The position numbers and the translations under genes are program-made. A model generated the notes under the pieces. It made no database searches. It worked only from the letters and a program-made list of their open reading frames with translations, and had not been told where the DNA came from. Positions 26,804 to 34,907 of a stretch of 64,000 nt of DNA are shown piece by piece. Source of the stretch: Billgrantia tianxiuensis. GTDB lineage: Bacteria > Pseudomonadota > Gammaproteobacteria > Pseudomonadales > Halomonadaceae. The DNA lies in the NCBI RefSeq assembly GCF_009834345.1, contig NZ_CP035042.1:434001-498000 (forward strand), written 5' to 3'. Each line of letters starts with the position of its first letter. The first letter of the stretch is position 1.

Positions 26804-27648
26804 ATGCACCATCAAGACACCCTGCTGGTCGGCGCCGTACAGTTCAATGCGGATCTGGGCGACGTGGACCACAACCTTGCCCGCCACAAGGAGTACATTG
26901 CCGAGGCTCGCCGTCAGAAGCTCGAGCTGCTGGTCTTCCCCGAACTGTCACTGACCGGCTACGCGCTCGGCCCTCGGGTGATGGAGGTGGCCATGCCGGC
27001 TCAGGATCCACGCCTTGTCGCCCTGGCCGAGGCCGCCGAAGCGATGCAGACCATCGTGGGCTTCGTGGAGGAGGCCGGCCCCGGGGAGTATTACAATGCC
27101 CTCGGCGTGCTGCAGCACGGTCGCGTCGTGGCCGTTCACCGCAAGTTAAACCTGCCGACTTATGGGGGCTCGAAGAGGGCAAATGGTTCTGTCAGGGTGC
27201 GCGGCTGACCTATGCGGACGTCTGCCCCGGCTGGACCACTACGTCGTTGATCTGTGCCGACCTGTGGAATCCGGCGCTGGTGCATGCGGCTCTGCTCTCA
27301 CGTCCGACGGTACTGTGTGCGCCGATCAACTCGGCTTCGGGCATCGTCAGCGAGGAGTTTTCCAACGAGCGTAACTGGCTGCTCAACGTTCGCTTCTATG
27401 CCATGACTTACGGCACTCCAGTCATCATGGCCAACCGCTTCGGCCCCGAGGGAACAAGCCATTTTTGGGGTGGCTCGTGCATCCTCGGGCCGCGTGGCGA
27501 GACTCTCATCACGGCAGAGGACGCCGAGGCGCTGATCACTGCGTCGCTGTCGCGGTGCGAGATTGCCAAGGCACGTTTCGAGCTGCCAACTCATCGCGAT
27601 GCCGACACCCCCCTGATCCAGCAACTGCTGGCCGCTCAGCTTTCCTGA
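26804..27648 (+). pseudogene. Carbon-nitrogen hydrolase (nitrilase family), split by a one-base frameshift
   Basis: The frame from ATG 26804 gives LLVGAVQFNADLGDVDHNLARH, catalytic Glu47 in VFPELSLTGY and Lys114 in HRKLNLPTYGG, then leaves homology. From about 27169 the +2 frame continues with LEEGKWFCQGARLTY, SLICADLWNP (catalytic Cys), and the normal C-terminus to 27648. One extra base in the G run at 27164-27168 would restore a 281-residue protein. Nitrilase-family amidases hydrolyse amides or nitriles; the natural substrate here is unknown. Because the lesion is in a homopolymer, it may be a sequencing error rather than a dead gene. Confidence 0.85.
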
Positions 27649-27676
27649 CCCCCGTCATGACCCAGCCCAATACGTA

Positions 27677-27709
27677 ACGACTCGGCAGCATCTGGCGCTG
27701 TCGAGTCGT
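27677..27709. terminator. Inverted repeat between convergent genes
   Basis: The arms 27677-27689 (ACGACTCGGCAGC) and 27697-27709 form a 13-pair stem with one G-T pair and a 7-base loop. It sits between the nitrilase gene and the oppositely oriented amidohydrolase gene, where a bidirectional terminator would be expected, but neither side has a T run. Confidence 0.45.
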
Positions 27710-27733
27710 GCGAAAGGAAGGAGTCGTGTTGGC

Positions 27734-28605
27734 TCAACTGAAGTAGAGGCACTCAGGGTTGTCCACCAGGATGCGTTGGCGCAAGCGCTCATCAGGAGCC
27801 CAACGTGCCAGCTCGCTCAGAAGATCACCATCATTGGGCATGGCTACCGGAATATGGGGATGTGGCCAGTCCGAACCCCAGACGCAACGCTCCTCATTGG
27901 CAGAAAGCAGTTGCCTGGCGAAAGGCAGCACATCTTCGTAGGGGGGGATTGGCCATCGGTGATGCGATAGGCACCGGATAGCTTGACCCAGGCATTGCCG
28001 GTTTCCAGCAGCCGGCACAAGGCCAAGAAGCCTGAATGGTTCACCCCCTTCGCACAGGGCATGTGCCCCATGTGGTCGACGACGACGGGCACCGGCAGTC
28101 GCCGCACCCGCGTCCCCAGGTCTTCGAAGGTTGAGACATCCACCAGGAACTGCAGGTGCCAGTCTCGCTCCGCCAGCCGCCCCGCCAGCGCTTCCACGTC
28201 CTGCCAGTCGATGCCGCCCTTGAACAGCAGGTTGAGACGAACCCCGCAGAAGCCGTCTTGCTGCAACGCATTCAGCTCGCCTTCCTCGACGCTGCCATCC
28301 ACGACGGCCACGCCCCGGTAATCCAGCCCGCACCGACGCAGGGACCGTAGCGCATCACGGGTTGCCCTGTTGTCGAGGCCATAAACGCTGGGCTGCACCA
28401 GCACGCCGCGCTCTATTCCCAGGGTGCGGTGCAGGGTCAGATAGTCCCCCAGACTCGCGTCGGGTGGGGTATAGGTTCGTTCGGGGTGATAGGGGTAGCG
28501 ACCCTCCGGGCCGAACACATGGGCGTGACAGTCCACCGCCCCCGAAGGGACGGTGAAGCCAGGCATACGCGGAGCAGGATCGGCAGCTGCACATAGGGGA
28601 ATCAT
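27734..28605 (-). pseudogene. Amidohydrolase of the LigI-like (COG3618) family, split by a one-base frameshift
   Basis: From ATG 28605 the protein shows AVDCHAHVFGPEGRYPYHPERTYTPP (metal/active-site His27 and His29), VLVQPSVYGLDNRATRDALRS and VVVDHMGHMPCAKG, as in 2-pyrone-4,6-dicarboxylate hydrolase and related lactonases. After YRITDGQ the frame is lost; the neighbouring frame continues PPYEDVLPFARQLL, CVWGSDWPHPH (conserved Asp) and ends NPECLYFS at 27734. Adding one C/G to the 7-base run at 27941-27947 restores a 290-residue enzyme. It would hydrolyse a lactone or similar ester in the cytosol. Homopolymer location makes a sequence error plausible. Confidence 0.85.
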
Positions 28606-28634
28606 CGGCGCATTCTCCTCATGCCATGCTTGGC

Positions 28635-29525
28635 TCAGAATTCACGCTGCAGCCAGTCGGCGACGTGGCCAGCGAAGGTCTGGAATTTGGGGTCGTCGTC
28701 GAGCATCCACTCGGTATGGCCCCCTTCGGGGAGCAGGTAGAGCGACTTGGGACCCGGATAGATGGCATACAGCGACCGCGCCTCGCTGACTGGGTGCAGG
28801 TCGTTCTCGGCACCGTGGGCGATCAGCAGCGGCGTATTGGCATAACGCTCGTCGATGTGTGCCTCCGGACAGAAGGCAATCAGCGAGTCGGCAAAGTCCA
28901 GAACCGAGGTCAGGCCATAGCCCGGCGTCTTGCGCAGCACCTCGTCCACGTACCCCCGGGAAATCTCATCCAGCGGATAGATATCAAAGGGATCGATCTT
29001 GCGCGGCTCGCCACCCTGGGCCAGATAGCGACGCTCCTCGTTCATGAAGGCCCGGAACTGTTTCCACCCGAGTTCACCTCGCAATGCTTTCTGAACGCGT
29101 ACCGCATCGAAGAAGCCATTCATGGAAATTAGGCCATCGATGAGTTCCTCGGCATGTTGATAGGCATCCAGCACCAGCCCTCCGCCCATTCCCCAGCCGG
29201 CCAGCACCAGCTTGCGCCCCTCATTCTTGGCGCGGTTGCTGACCAATGCCACTACATTGGCAATATCGCGCACCTGTTCTTCGAGCAGAACCTTGCCACG
29301 CTCTCCTTCACTATCGCCGAATCCGCGATAGTCGAAGCCAAACGTCATGAAGCCCTGCTTAGTGAGAAAACGCGCAAAGCGCTCCGGGTGAATCCGCTTC
29401 AAGCCGGTGAAGCCGGAGCAGACAATCACCAGGGGAGTGTCCTTCTTGAGAGACGACTCCTCCCAGTAGAAAGAGCCGTCCAGCCTGAGACCATCGCTAA
29501 TGATTGAAATACTTTCGGAATTCAT
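28635..29525 (-). CDS. Alpha/beta hydrolase-fold protein without the canonical nucleophile Ser
   Basis: 296 residues. The fold is clear: LVIVCSGFTGLKRIHPERFARFLTKQGF (oxyanion region), FDYRGFGDSEGE, the nucleophile elbow VLAGWGMGGGLVL, LLIAHGAENDLHPVSEA (Asp) and LYLLPEGGHTEWML (His). At the elbow the motif GxSxG reads G110-W-G112-M-G114, so the usual Ser is Gly. That speaks against ordinary Ser-esterase chemistry; the protein could be a lyase or carrier using the fold, or be inactive. It follows the order amidohydrolase - hydrolase on the minus strand and is divergent from the regulator at 29620. Confidence 0.8.
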   Translation of the reverse strand: MNSESISIISDGLRLDGSFYWEESSLKKDTPLVIVCSGFTGLKRIHPERFARFLTKQGFMTFGFDYRGFGDSEGERGKVLLEEQVRDIANVVALVSNRAKNEGRKLVLAGWGMGGGLVLDAYQHAEELIDGLISMNGFFDAVRVQKALRGELGWKQFRAFMNEERRYLAQGGEPRKIDPFDIYPLDEISRGYVDEVLRKTPGYGLTSVLDFADSLIAFCPEAHIDERYANTPLLIAHGAENDLHPVSEARSLYAIYPGPKSLYLLPEGGHTEWMLDDDPKFQTFAGHVADWLQREF

Positions 29526-29619
29526 TTTTTCATCTCCTGTTATGAAACTAATGCTTGTCCGAGCAGTATTGACATCTTGCGGCAGTCCAATCAGAGTTTA
29601 AGGTTCAAAAGCGACATGT

Positions 29620-30606
29620 GTGGGTAGGATCGTGACACGCCATAATCAGCCTTTCCGAGACGACGACTCTCCCTTTATGGTGGGTTTTCTCCTTTTTCCG
29701 CAGTTCGCCATGCTGTCGTTCAGCTCCGTAATTGAGCCGCTGCGTATTGCTAATCGCATGAGCGGGAAATCACTTTATTGCTGGCATCTTATGAGCCTGG
29801 ACGACCGAGCTTTGGAAGCTAGTAATGGTCTCCCGTTCATGCCAACTCTAGCGATGGAGGACTGGCAAGAACTCGATGCCCTCATTCTGGTCGCTGGTTT
29901 GGGTACCAACCTGATCGCCGATGAGAGGCTTTTTCATTGGTTGAGAAAGGTTGGGCGAAGTCGCCGCTTGCTAGGCTCAACCTCGACTGGCAGTTTTCTA
30001 CTGGCTAAGGCGGGCTTGCTTGATCGAAAGCACTGCACCATTCATTGGGAAAATCAAGCCAGCCTTCAGGAGGAATACCCGGAAATAATAGTCTCCAATG
30101 AGCTCTTTGAGATCGATCAAGGTATCATGACCTGCTCAGGAGGTACCGCTGGCTTGGATATGATGCTTTCCTTGATCGAGAGGCAGCACGGTAGTGAGTT
30201 GGCCAAGCAGATTGCTGAACAGTGTATCCATCCGAACATTCGCTCGGCTCATGAGAAGCAGCGGATGAGCCACGAAGCCAGACTTGGGGTTCACAACTCC
30301 ACGCTCATAGCTGCCATTAAAATCATGGAATCTCACATTGAAGACCCCTTGAGTTGTGAGAGCATCGCGATGCTGGTGGATGTCTCTCACCGTCAGATGC
30401 AGCGACTCTTCAAGCAGCATTTCGGGATCACGCCAGCAAACTACTACCTGAATTTTCGATTGGAACACGGCGATCGCTTGCTGAGGTACACGTCGATGCC
30501 CATCATAGATATCGCCACAGCAACCGGTTTTTCTTCTACCTCCCATTTCAGCAAGTGCTATCGCAAGTTCTTCGGTATCTCTCCCAAAGAGCGGCGCAAG
30601 ACTTGA
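29620..30606 (+). CDS. GlxA/CdhR-family transcriptional regulator (DJ-1/PfpI-like plus AraC HTH)
   Basis: About 328 residues from a GTG at 29620; a GTG at 29632 is an alternative. N-terminal DJ-1/PfpI-like ligand domain (VGFLLFPQFAMLSFSSVIEPLRIAN ... LLGSTSTGSFLLAKAGLLD; the usual Cys of this turn is Thr) and C-terminal AraC-type helix-turn-helix pair (CESIAMLVDVSHRQMQRLFKQHFGITPANYYLNFRLEHGDRLLRYTSMPIIDIATATGF). Relatives such as GbdR, CdhR and ArgR-type activators respond to betaine, carnitine or amino acids. Position next to an osmolyte importer and hydrolases suggests it activates this cluster. Base composition is lower in GC than that of its neighbours. Confidence 0.85.
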   Translation: MGRIVTRHNQPFRDDDSPFMVGFLLFPQFAMLSFSSVIEPLRIANRMSGKSLYCWHLMSLDDRALEASNGLPFMPTLAMEDWQELDALILVAGLGTNLIADERLFHWLRKVGRSRRLLGSTSTGSFLLAKAGLLDRKHCTIHWENQASLQEEYPEIIVSNELFEIDQGIMTCSGGTAGLDMMLSLIERQHGSELAKQIAEQCIHPNIRSAHEKQRMSHEARLGVHNSTLIAAIKIMESHIEDPLSCESIAMLVDVSHRQMQRLFKQHFGITPANYYLNFRLEHGDRLLRYTSMPIIDIATATGFSSTSHFSKCYRKFFGISPKERRKT

Positions 30607-30607
30607 C

Positions 30608-33600
30608 TCAACCGTGCTGCTTGATCTCAGCCAGCAGCCCCTGCAGCGGATGCGGCAGAGCCTGGCCGGAGAGCCGCTTGGCCTGGCTGCGGCAGGAGTA
30701 GCCGGTGGCCAGCAGGCGGCTCCGGTTGGCCTCATCCTCGACCACTGGCTGCCACGACTGGGCGTAGATGGTCTTCGAGGTTTCCAGGTTGCGCGCCTCG
30801 TGGCCGTAGGTACCGGACATCCCGCAGCAGCCGGTGGCGACGAGTTCGAGCTCGAAGCCGAAGGCGGCGAATACCTGCTGCCACGCCTTGGGGCTACCCG
30901 GGGCGTTGGTCTTCTCGGTGCAGTGGGAGAGCAGCCGGAAGCTCGGGTCGTCGAGTTTCTCGAGCTCCCGGGCCAGGGCCGGCGGCACCAGGCGCTTGCC
31001 CTGAGCCACCAGCCACTCCTGCAGCATCAGCACCTCGGGCACGGCATCGGGCCCCAGTGCTTTCACGTACTCCTGGCGGTAGGTGAGGGTCATGGCCGGG
31101 TCGATGCCCACCAGCGGCACGCCGAACTCGGCCAGGGCGCGCAGCCGTCGGGCCTGTTTCGCTGCCGTGCGCTCGAATGCGCCAAGGAAGCCCTGCACGT
31201 GCAGCGGCTTGCCGTTGGCTGAGTAGGGGGCGACGAACACCTTGATGTCCAGGCGCGAGAGCAGCTCGACGATGTCCATCACCAGTTCTGCCTCGAAGTG
31301 GCTGGTGAAGGCATCCTGCACGATGACCACGCTCCTGGCTTTCTGCGCCTCGCTGAGCAGGCCCAATGAGGTCGGTGTAGCCTCGGCGACGCCCCAGGTG
31401 CGCAGCTGCTTGGTCAGCCGTGCGCGAGAGAGGCGTGGGCTGTCGACCAAGCCGATGTGCTGCGACAGCAGCCGGTCCACCAGGCGTTGCTTCAGCGCGG
31501 CGTTGTACAATGGCGCGGCGTGGGCGAGATAGGGCACGAAGAACTCCATGCCGCCGATCAGGTAGTCCCGCACCGGGCGCAGGTAGCGGCCATGGTAGAC
31601 CTCGAGGAACTGCGAGCGCGAGTCTGGTACGTTGACCTTGATCGGGCACTGGCCGGCGCAGGACTTGCAAGCCAGGCATCCCGCCATGGCGTCGTAGACT
31701 TCATGGGAGAAGTCGGCCTCTTCCCGGCGGCGCCAGGTGTTACGCACCCGAGCCGGCAGGCGCTTGAAAAAGCCCCAGGCTCCCTCGTGGCGTTGCCGGC
31801 GCGCCTCTTCCACCAGATCTATCCCGGCATTGCCCTGCAGGCGCAGCCACTCGCGGACGAGGCTGGCGCGGCCCTTGGGCGAGTGGATGCGATCGCGTGT
31901 CGCCTTCCACGAGGGACACATGGCGTCGTCGGGGTCGTAGTTGTAGCAGGCGCCGTTGCCGTTGCAGTACACCGTGGCGGCGTGGGCCTGCCAGGCGCGC
32001 TCGTCGATCTGGCGGTCGAGCTGGCCGCGGGTGGGCACGCCGTCAATGGTCAGCAGGCCCGGATCGACCAGTCTTACCGCCTCCGCTTGAGGTGTGGCAC
32101 TGGCGGTAGACGCCTTACCCGCGGCTTCGGGCGGGATAGAGAGCCCCGCGGCTTCGGGCAGGATGATGGGAGTAGCGATTTTTCCCGGATTCAACTGGTT
32201 GTGCGGATCGAAGGCGGCCTTGACCCGCTGCAGGCTGGGGTAGAGTTCGCCGAAGAACTTGGGGGCATACTCGGAACGCACCCCCTTGCCATGCTCGCCC
32301 CACAGCAGGCCGCCGTACTTGTGGGTCAGCTCGGCCACTTCGTCGGAAACCTCGCGGATCAGCCGCTCCTGTTCCGGATCCTTCATGTCGATGGCGGGGC
32401 GCACGTGCAGCACGCCGGCATCGACATGGCCGAACATGCCGTAGCTGAGCCCGCGGGCGTCCAGCGCGGCGCGGAATTCGGCGATGAAGTCGGCCAGCTG
32501 CTCCGGCGGTACGGCGGTGTCCTCGACGAAGGGGATCGGCCGCTTCTCGCCCTTCTCGTCGACCTTGGCATTGCCCAGCAGACCCACGGCGCGCTTGCGC
32601 ATGCCGTAGACCTGCTGGATCTGGGCGCGCCCCTGGGCCAGGGTGTAGCCAAGGCGAGGTACGCTCTCATCCGTTTCCAGATGACGACCGAAGGCAGCCA
32701 CCCGCTCGGCGAGCCGCTCGGGATCGTCGTCGTTGAACTCGATCAGGTTGATGCCGCGTATGGCCACCGCCTGCCGTTCGGCTGTGGCGGTATCGCCCAC
32801 GGCAGCGGTGGCAGACGCCTCGCTGGGGAAGAACTCCGCCACGCTGTCCCAGACGAAATCTTCCATGGCCAGCAGCAGTACCCTGTCGTCCACCGTCTCG
32901 ATGGAGGTGGGTCTGGCGGCGGAAGCCATCAGTGCCTTGGCGTCGCGCAGGGCGTCCATGAAGCCGGCATAGCGCACGTTGACCAGGGTCGAGTGCTTGG
33001 GGATCGGCAGCACGTTGAGCACGGCCTCGTTGAGGAACCCGAGTGAACCCTCGGAGCCACACAGCAGGCTGTTGAGGTCGAGACGTCCTTGTGCGTCCCT
33101 GAGATGCGCCAGATCGTAGCCGGTCAGGCAGCGGTTGAGCGGCGGAAACTTGGCCTCGATCAGCTCGCGCTGGGTGTCGATGATCTCGCGGGCGGTACGG
33201 TAAGCGTCGCCGATCACGCCGCTGTGGTGACACAGCGTCTCCAGCTCGGCGTCGTCCACCGGGCGACTGAGCAGCCGCTCGCCGCCAAGTAGCACGGTGT
33301 CGAGCTCGATTACATGATTGCGGGTCTTGCCATACTCGCAGCTGCCCTGGCCGCTGGCATCGGTGGAGATCATGCCGCCGATGGTGGCGCGATTGGAGGT
33401 GGAGAGGTCAGGGGCGAAGAACAGCCCATGAGGCTTCAATGCCGCGTTGAGCTGATCCTTGACCACGCCGGCCTGCACGCGCACCCGGCGCTGCTCGACG
33501 TCGATCTCCAGTATCCGGTTCATATGGCGGGAGACATCCACCACCAGGCCATCGGTGAGCGACTGGCCGTTGGTACCGGTGCCGCCGCCGCGGGGCGTGA

Positions 33601-33856
33601 GCACCACCTGGCGATGCTTGGGCTCGGCGGCGAGCCGGGCGATGCGTTCGAGATCCTCGGCGTGGCGCGGGAACAGTGCCGCCTGGGGCAGGCGCTGGTA
33701 GATCGAGTTGTCGGTGGCCAGCACCGTGCGGTCGGCATAGTCCGGGGCAATCTCGCCCTCGAAGCCCGAGTCTTTCAGCGCCTCGAGAAAACGCAGGTAG
33801 TGAGCGCCGAGGGCGGCGGTGGCACTCGATTCGGTGGTGTCCAGGCGTACGATCAT
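30608..33856 (-). CDS. ydiJ: YdiJ-type FAD-linked oxidase / Fe-S protein (D-2-hydroxyglutarate dehydrogenase)
   Basis: 1082 residues. The N-terminal half is a PCMH-type FAD-binding domain (VVLTPRGGGTGTNGQSLTDGLVVDVSRHMNRIL; NRATIGGMISTDASGQGSCEYGKT) with an FAD-oxidase C-terminal domain (MFGHVDAGVLHVRPAIDM ... GLLWGEHGKGVRSEY). The C-terminal half has a ferredoxin-like Cys cluster (CLACKSCAGQCPIKVNVP) and Cys-rich domains (SHCTEKT, TGCCGMSGTYGHE). E. coli YdiJ has the same layout and is a membrane-associated D-2-hydroxyglutarate dehydrogenase that feeds electrons to the respiratory chain. The start at 33856 is chosen because homology begins with the FAD domain; a longer frame to 33937 crosses the regulatory inverted repeat. 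It converges with the regulator gene with one base between stops. Confidence 0.9.
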   Translation of the reverse strand: MIVRLDTTESSATAALGAHYLRFLEALKDSGFEGEIAPDYADRTVLATDNSIYQRLPQAALFPRHAEDLERIARLAAEPKHRQVVLTPRGGGTGTNGQSLTDGLVVDVSRHMNRILEIDVEQRRVRVQAGVVKDQLNAALKPHGLFFAPDLSTSNRATIGGMISTDASGQGSCEYGKTRNHVIELDTVLLGGERLLSRPVDDAELETLCHHSGVIGDAYRTAREIIDTQRELIEAKFPPLNRCLTGYDLAHLRDAQGRLDLNSLLCGSEGSLGFLNEAVLNVLPIPKHSTLVNVRYAGFMDALRDAKALMASAARPTSIETVDDRVLLLAMEDFVWDSVAEFFPSEASATAAVGDTATAERQAVAIRGINLIEFNDDDPERLAERVAAFGRHLETDESVPRLGYTLAQGRAQIQQVYGMRKRAVGLLGNAKVDEKGEKRPIPFVEDTAVPPEQLADFIAEFRAALDARGLSYGMFGHVDAGVLHVRPAIDMKDPEQERLIREVSDEVAELTHKYGGLLWGEHGKGVRSEYAPKFFGELYPSLQRVKAAFDPHNQLNPGKIATPIILPEAAGLSIPPEAAGKASTASATPQAEAVRLVDPGLLTIDGVPTRGQLDRQIDERAWQAHAATVYCNGNGACYNYDPDDAMCPSWKATRDRIHSPKGRASLVREWLRLQGNAGIDLVEEARRQRHEGAWGFFKRLPARVRNTWRRREEADFSHEVYDAMAGCLACKSCAGQCPIKVNVPDSRSQFLEVYHGRYLRPVRDYLIGGMEFFVPYLAHAAPLYNAALKQRLVDRLLSQHIGLVDSPRLSRARLTKQLRTWGVAEATPTSLGLLSEAQKARSVVIVQDAFTSHFEAELVMDIVELLSRLDIKVFVAPYSANGKPLHVQGFLGAFERTAAKQARRLRALAEFGVPLVGIDPAMTLTYRQEYVKALGPDAVPEVLMLQEWLVAQGKRLVPPALARELEKLDDPSFRLLSHCTEKTNAPGSPKAWQQVFAAFGFELELVATGCCGMSGTYGHEARNLETSKTIYAQSWQPVVEDEANRSRLLATGYSCRSQAKRLSGQALPHPLQGLLAEIKQHG

Positions 33857-33912
33857 GGTAGGCACATGCTTTGGGGGATCTCTATCGAAGCATGCGCAGG
33901 TGGAGGAGGAGA

Positions 33913-33953
33913 ACAAGATGTCGTCACTACAGAACAAGATGACGACATCTTGT
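33913..33953. promoter_or_regulatory. Perfect inverted repeat upstream of ydiJ (candidate operator)
   Basis: ACAAGATGTCGTCA (33913-33926) and TGACGACATCTTGT (33940-33953) are exact reverse complements separated by 13 bases. The right part also forms its own palindrome: ACAAGATG (33934-33941) with CATCTTGT (33946-33953). So three ACAAGATG half-sites, two direct and one inverted, lie 57-97 bases before the ydiJ start. This looks like a repressor or activator site, or a 5' UTR hairpin; the protein that binds is unknown. Confidence 0.6.
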
Positions 33954-34074
33954 CGGGTTTCGATGCGTGTTGGTCAGATGGAGAAATCGATCGGCCGATG
34001 ACACGGACTGAAGCGCCAGGTGGCGTCTGTCTTGCACCGGCCGATATGCCAGCCGGTGCGTTGCCATGCGGCGC

Positions 34075-34449
34075 TCAGTTCACCAGCGTCTGGGCGGCTT
34101 CCAGGTAGGCGGTGCCGTTGCTCTGCACGCGTTCGAAGTCTCCCGTCTCAGAGCCCAGGTGCACTTCTTCCAAGGTTTCGGCCATGGTGGCGACTTCTTC
34201 CTGAATCTTCTCCAGTGCGTTCTCCAGGGTGTAGGTCAGCTCGTGCACGGTGCCGAGGTCGGTGAGGCTCAGCTCGTCCTGGGCGAGCAGCTCGGCCAGG
34301 CGCTGATTGTACTCGGAGAAGTTGACCACGGCCTGGCTCAGGGTCTCGGCGGGCTCGCCCTTGAAGTGGGAGGTGGTGGGGGAGCTGGCCTGGGTGGTGG
34401 CAGCGATCATCAGTCCGCACAGCAGGGCGGGAAGCAGCAGTTTCTTCAT
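34075..34449 (-). CDS. Small secreted helical protein (DUF6746-like)
   Basis: 124 residues with a signal peptide (MKKLLLPALLCGLMIAATTQAS). The mature part (HFKGEPAETLSQAVVNFSEYNQRLAELLAQDELSLTDLGTVHELTYTLENALEKIQEEVATMAETLEEVHLGSE) is strongly helical and resembles a family I remember as DUF6746; that name is not certain. Periplasmic location is likely, function unknown. Fur-like sequences (TGAGAATGATAA) lie just upstream of its ATG, in the region shared with the divergent gene at 34638, so it may be iron-responsive. Confidence 0.75.
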   Translation of the reverse strand: MKKLLLPALLCGLMIAATTQASSPTTSHFKGEPAETLSQAVVNFSEYNQRLAELLAQDELSLTDLGTVHELTYTLENALEKIQEEVATMAETLEEVHLGSETGDFERVQSNGTAYLEAAQTLVN

Positions 34450-34468
34450 GGGGCTTGTCTCCGCGTCA

Positions 34469-34485
34469 AATGAGAATGATAAGCG
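34469..34485. promoter_or_regulatory. Fur-box-like sequence upstream of the small secreted protein gene
   Basis: AATGAGAATGATAAGCG contains TGAGAATGATAA, a good match to one and a half Fur half-sites, about 20 bases before the ATG at 34449. A second copy, ATGAGAATGATTTTTC, occurs about 60 bases further on (34534-34549). Both are weaker than the palindrome at 34598-34616. Confidence 0.45.
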
Positions 34486-34597
34486 TTAGGCTGTATAACA
34501 GCCACACGTCACGGCGGCAAGTGCTGCACCCGATGAGAATGATTTTTCTTCTTGAGAATTGACAGAGATCAGAGCGAGGACTAGATTTTTAGCGGTT

Positions 34598-34616
34598 AAT
34601 GATAATTGTTATCATT
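34598..34616. promoter_or_regulatory. Fur box, perfect 19-base palindrome
   Basis: AATGATAATTGTTATCATT has fully complementary arms (AATGATAA and TTATCATT) and matches the Fur consensus GATAATGATAATCATTATC in core and spacing. It lies 22 bases upstream of the ATG at 34638. Control of this gene, and perhaps of the divergent gene, by Fur-Fe2+ is a strong inference. Confidence 0.7.
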
Positions 34617-34637
34617 GACGCGCCAAGGGAGGCCGCC

Positions 34638-34907
34638 ATGACGTATCGCACCAACACCGCCAGTTCCCGTCCTACACTGCAGATCTGCGATGCTACTTCG
34701 GGGTCGGTGCGGCTGGCCCGGGAATATCCTCGCCACGACACCACTCTCTCTCAGGAGGAGTTCGAGCTGCTTCAGCTGTATCGGGAAGAGGCCCGTCATG
34801 ACCTGTTCCGGCGCTCGTTCCTGCTCACTTCGGAGCGTTATCTGAAAGGCGAGCTGCCCGAGTCCGGCCTGAACGGCGAAGGGCTGGGGCGTTTCAGCTC
34901 AAGGTGA
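34638..34907 (+). CDS. Small protein of unknown function behind a Fur box
   Basis: 89 residues from ATG 34638, which has GGGAGG seven bases upstream; a frame start at 34599 would fall within the Fur palindrome and is unlikely. Sequence: hydrophilic, with LSQEEFELLQLYREEARHDLFRRSFLLTSERYLKGELPESG in the centre, likely two amphipathic helices. No signal peptide, no cysteines except one (ICDAT). No family recognised. Its promoter position behind a perfect Fur box suggests a role under iron limitation. Its last 14 bases overlap the 3' end of the convergent C45 gene. Confidence 0.65.
   Translation: MTYRTNTASSRPTLQICDATSGSVRLAREYPRHDTTLSQEEFELLQLYREEARHDLFRRSFLLTSERYLKGELPESGLNGEGLGRFSSR

Noticed and set aside
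26804..27648. Reading the nitrilase region as two separate proteins.
   Set aside because: Both halves match one continuous nitrilase-family protein with Glu and Lys in the first and Cys in the second part; a one-base frameshift explains the split.
31457..33046. Long plus-strand ORF (529 codons) within the ydiJ region.
   Set aside because: It is antisense to ydiJ, has the composition of a high-GC shadow frame (rich in His, Gln, Gly, Val) and no recognisable domain.
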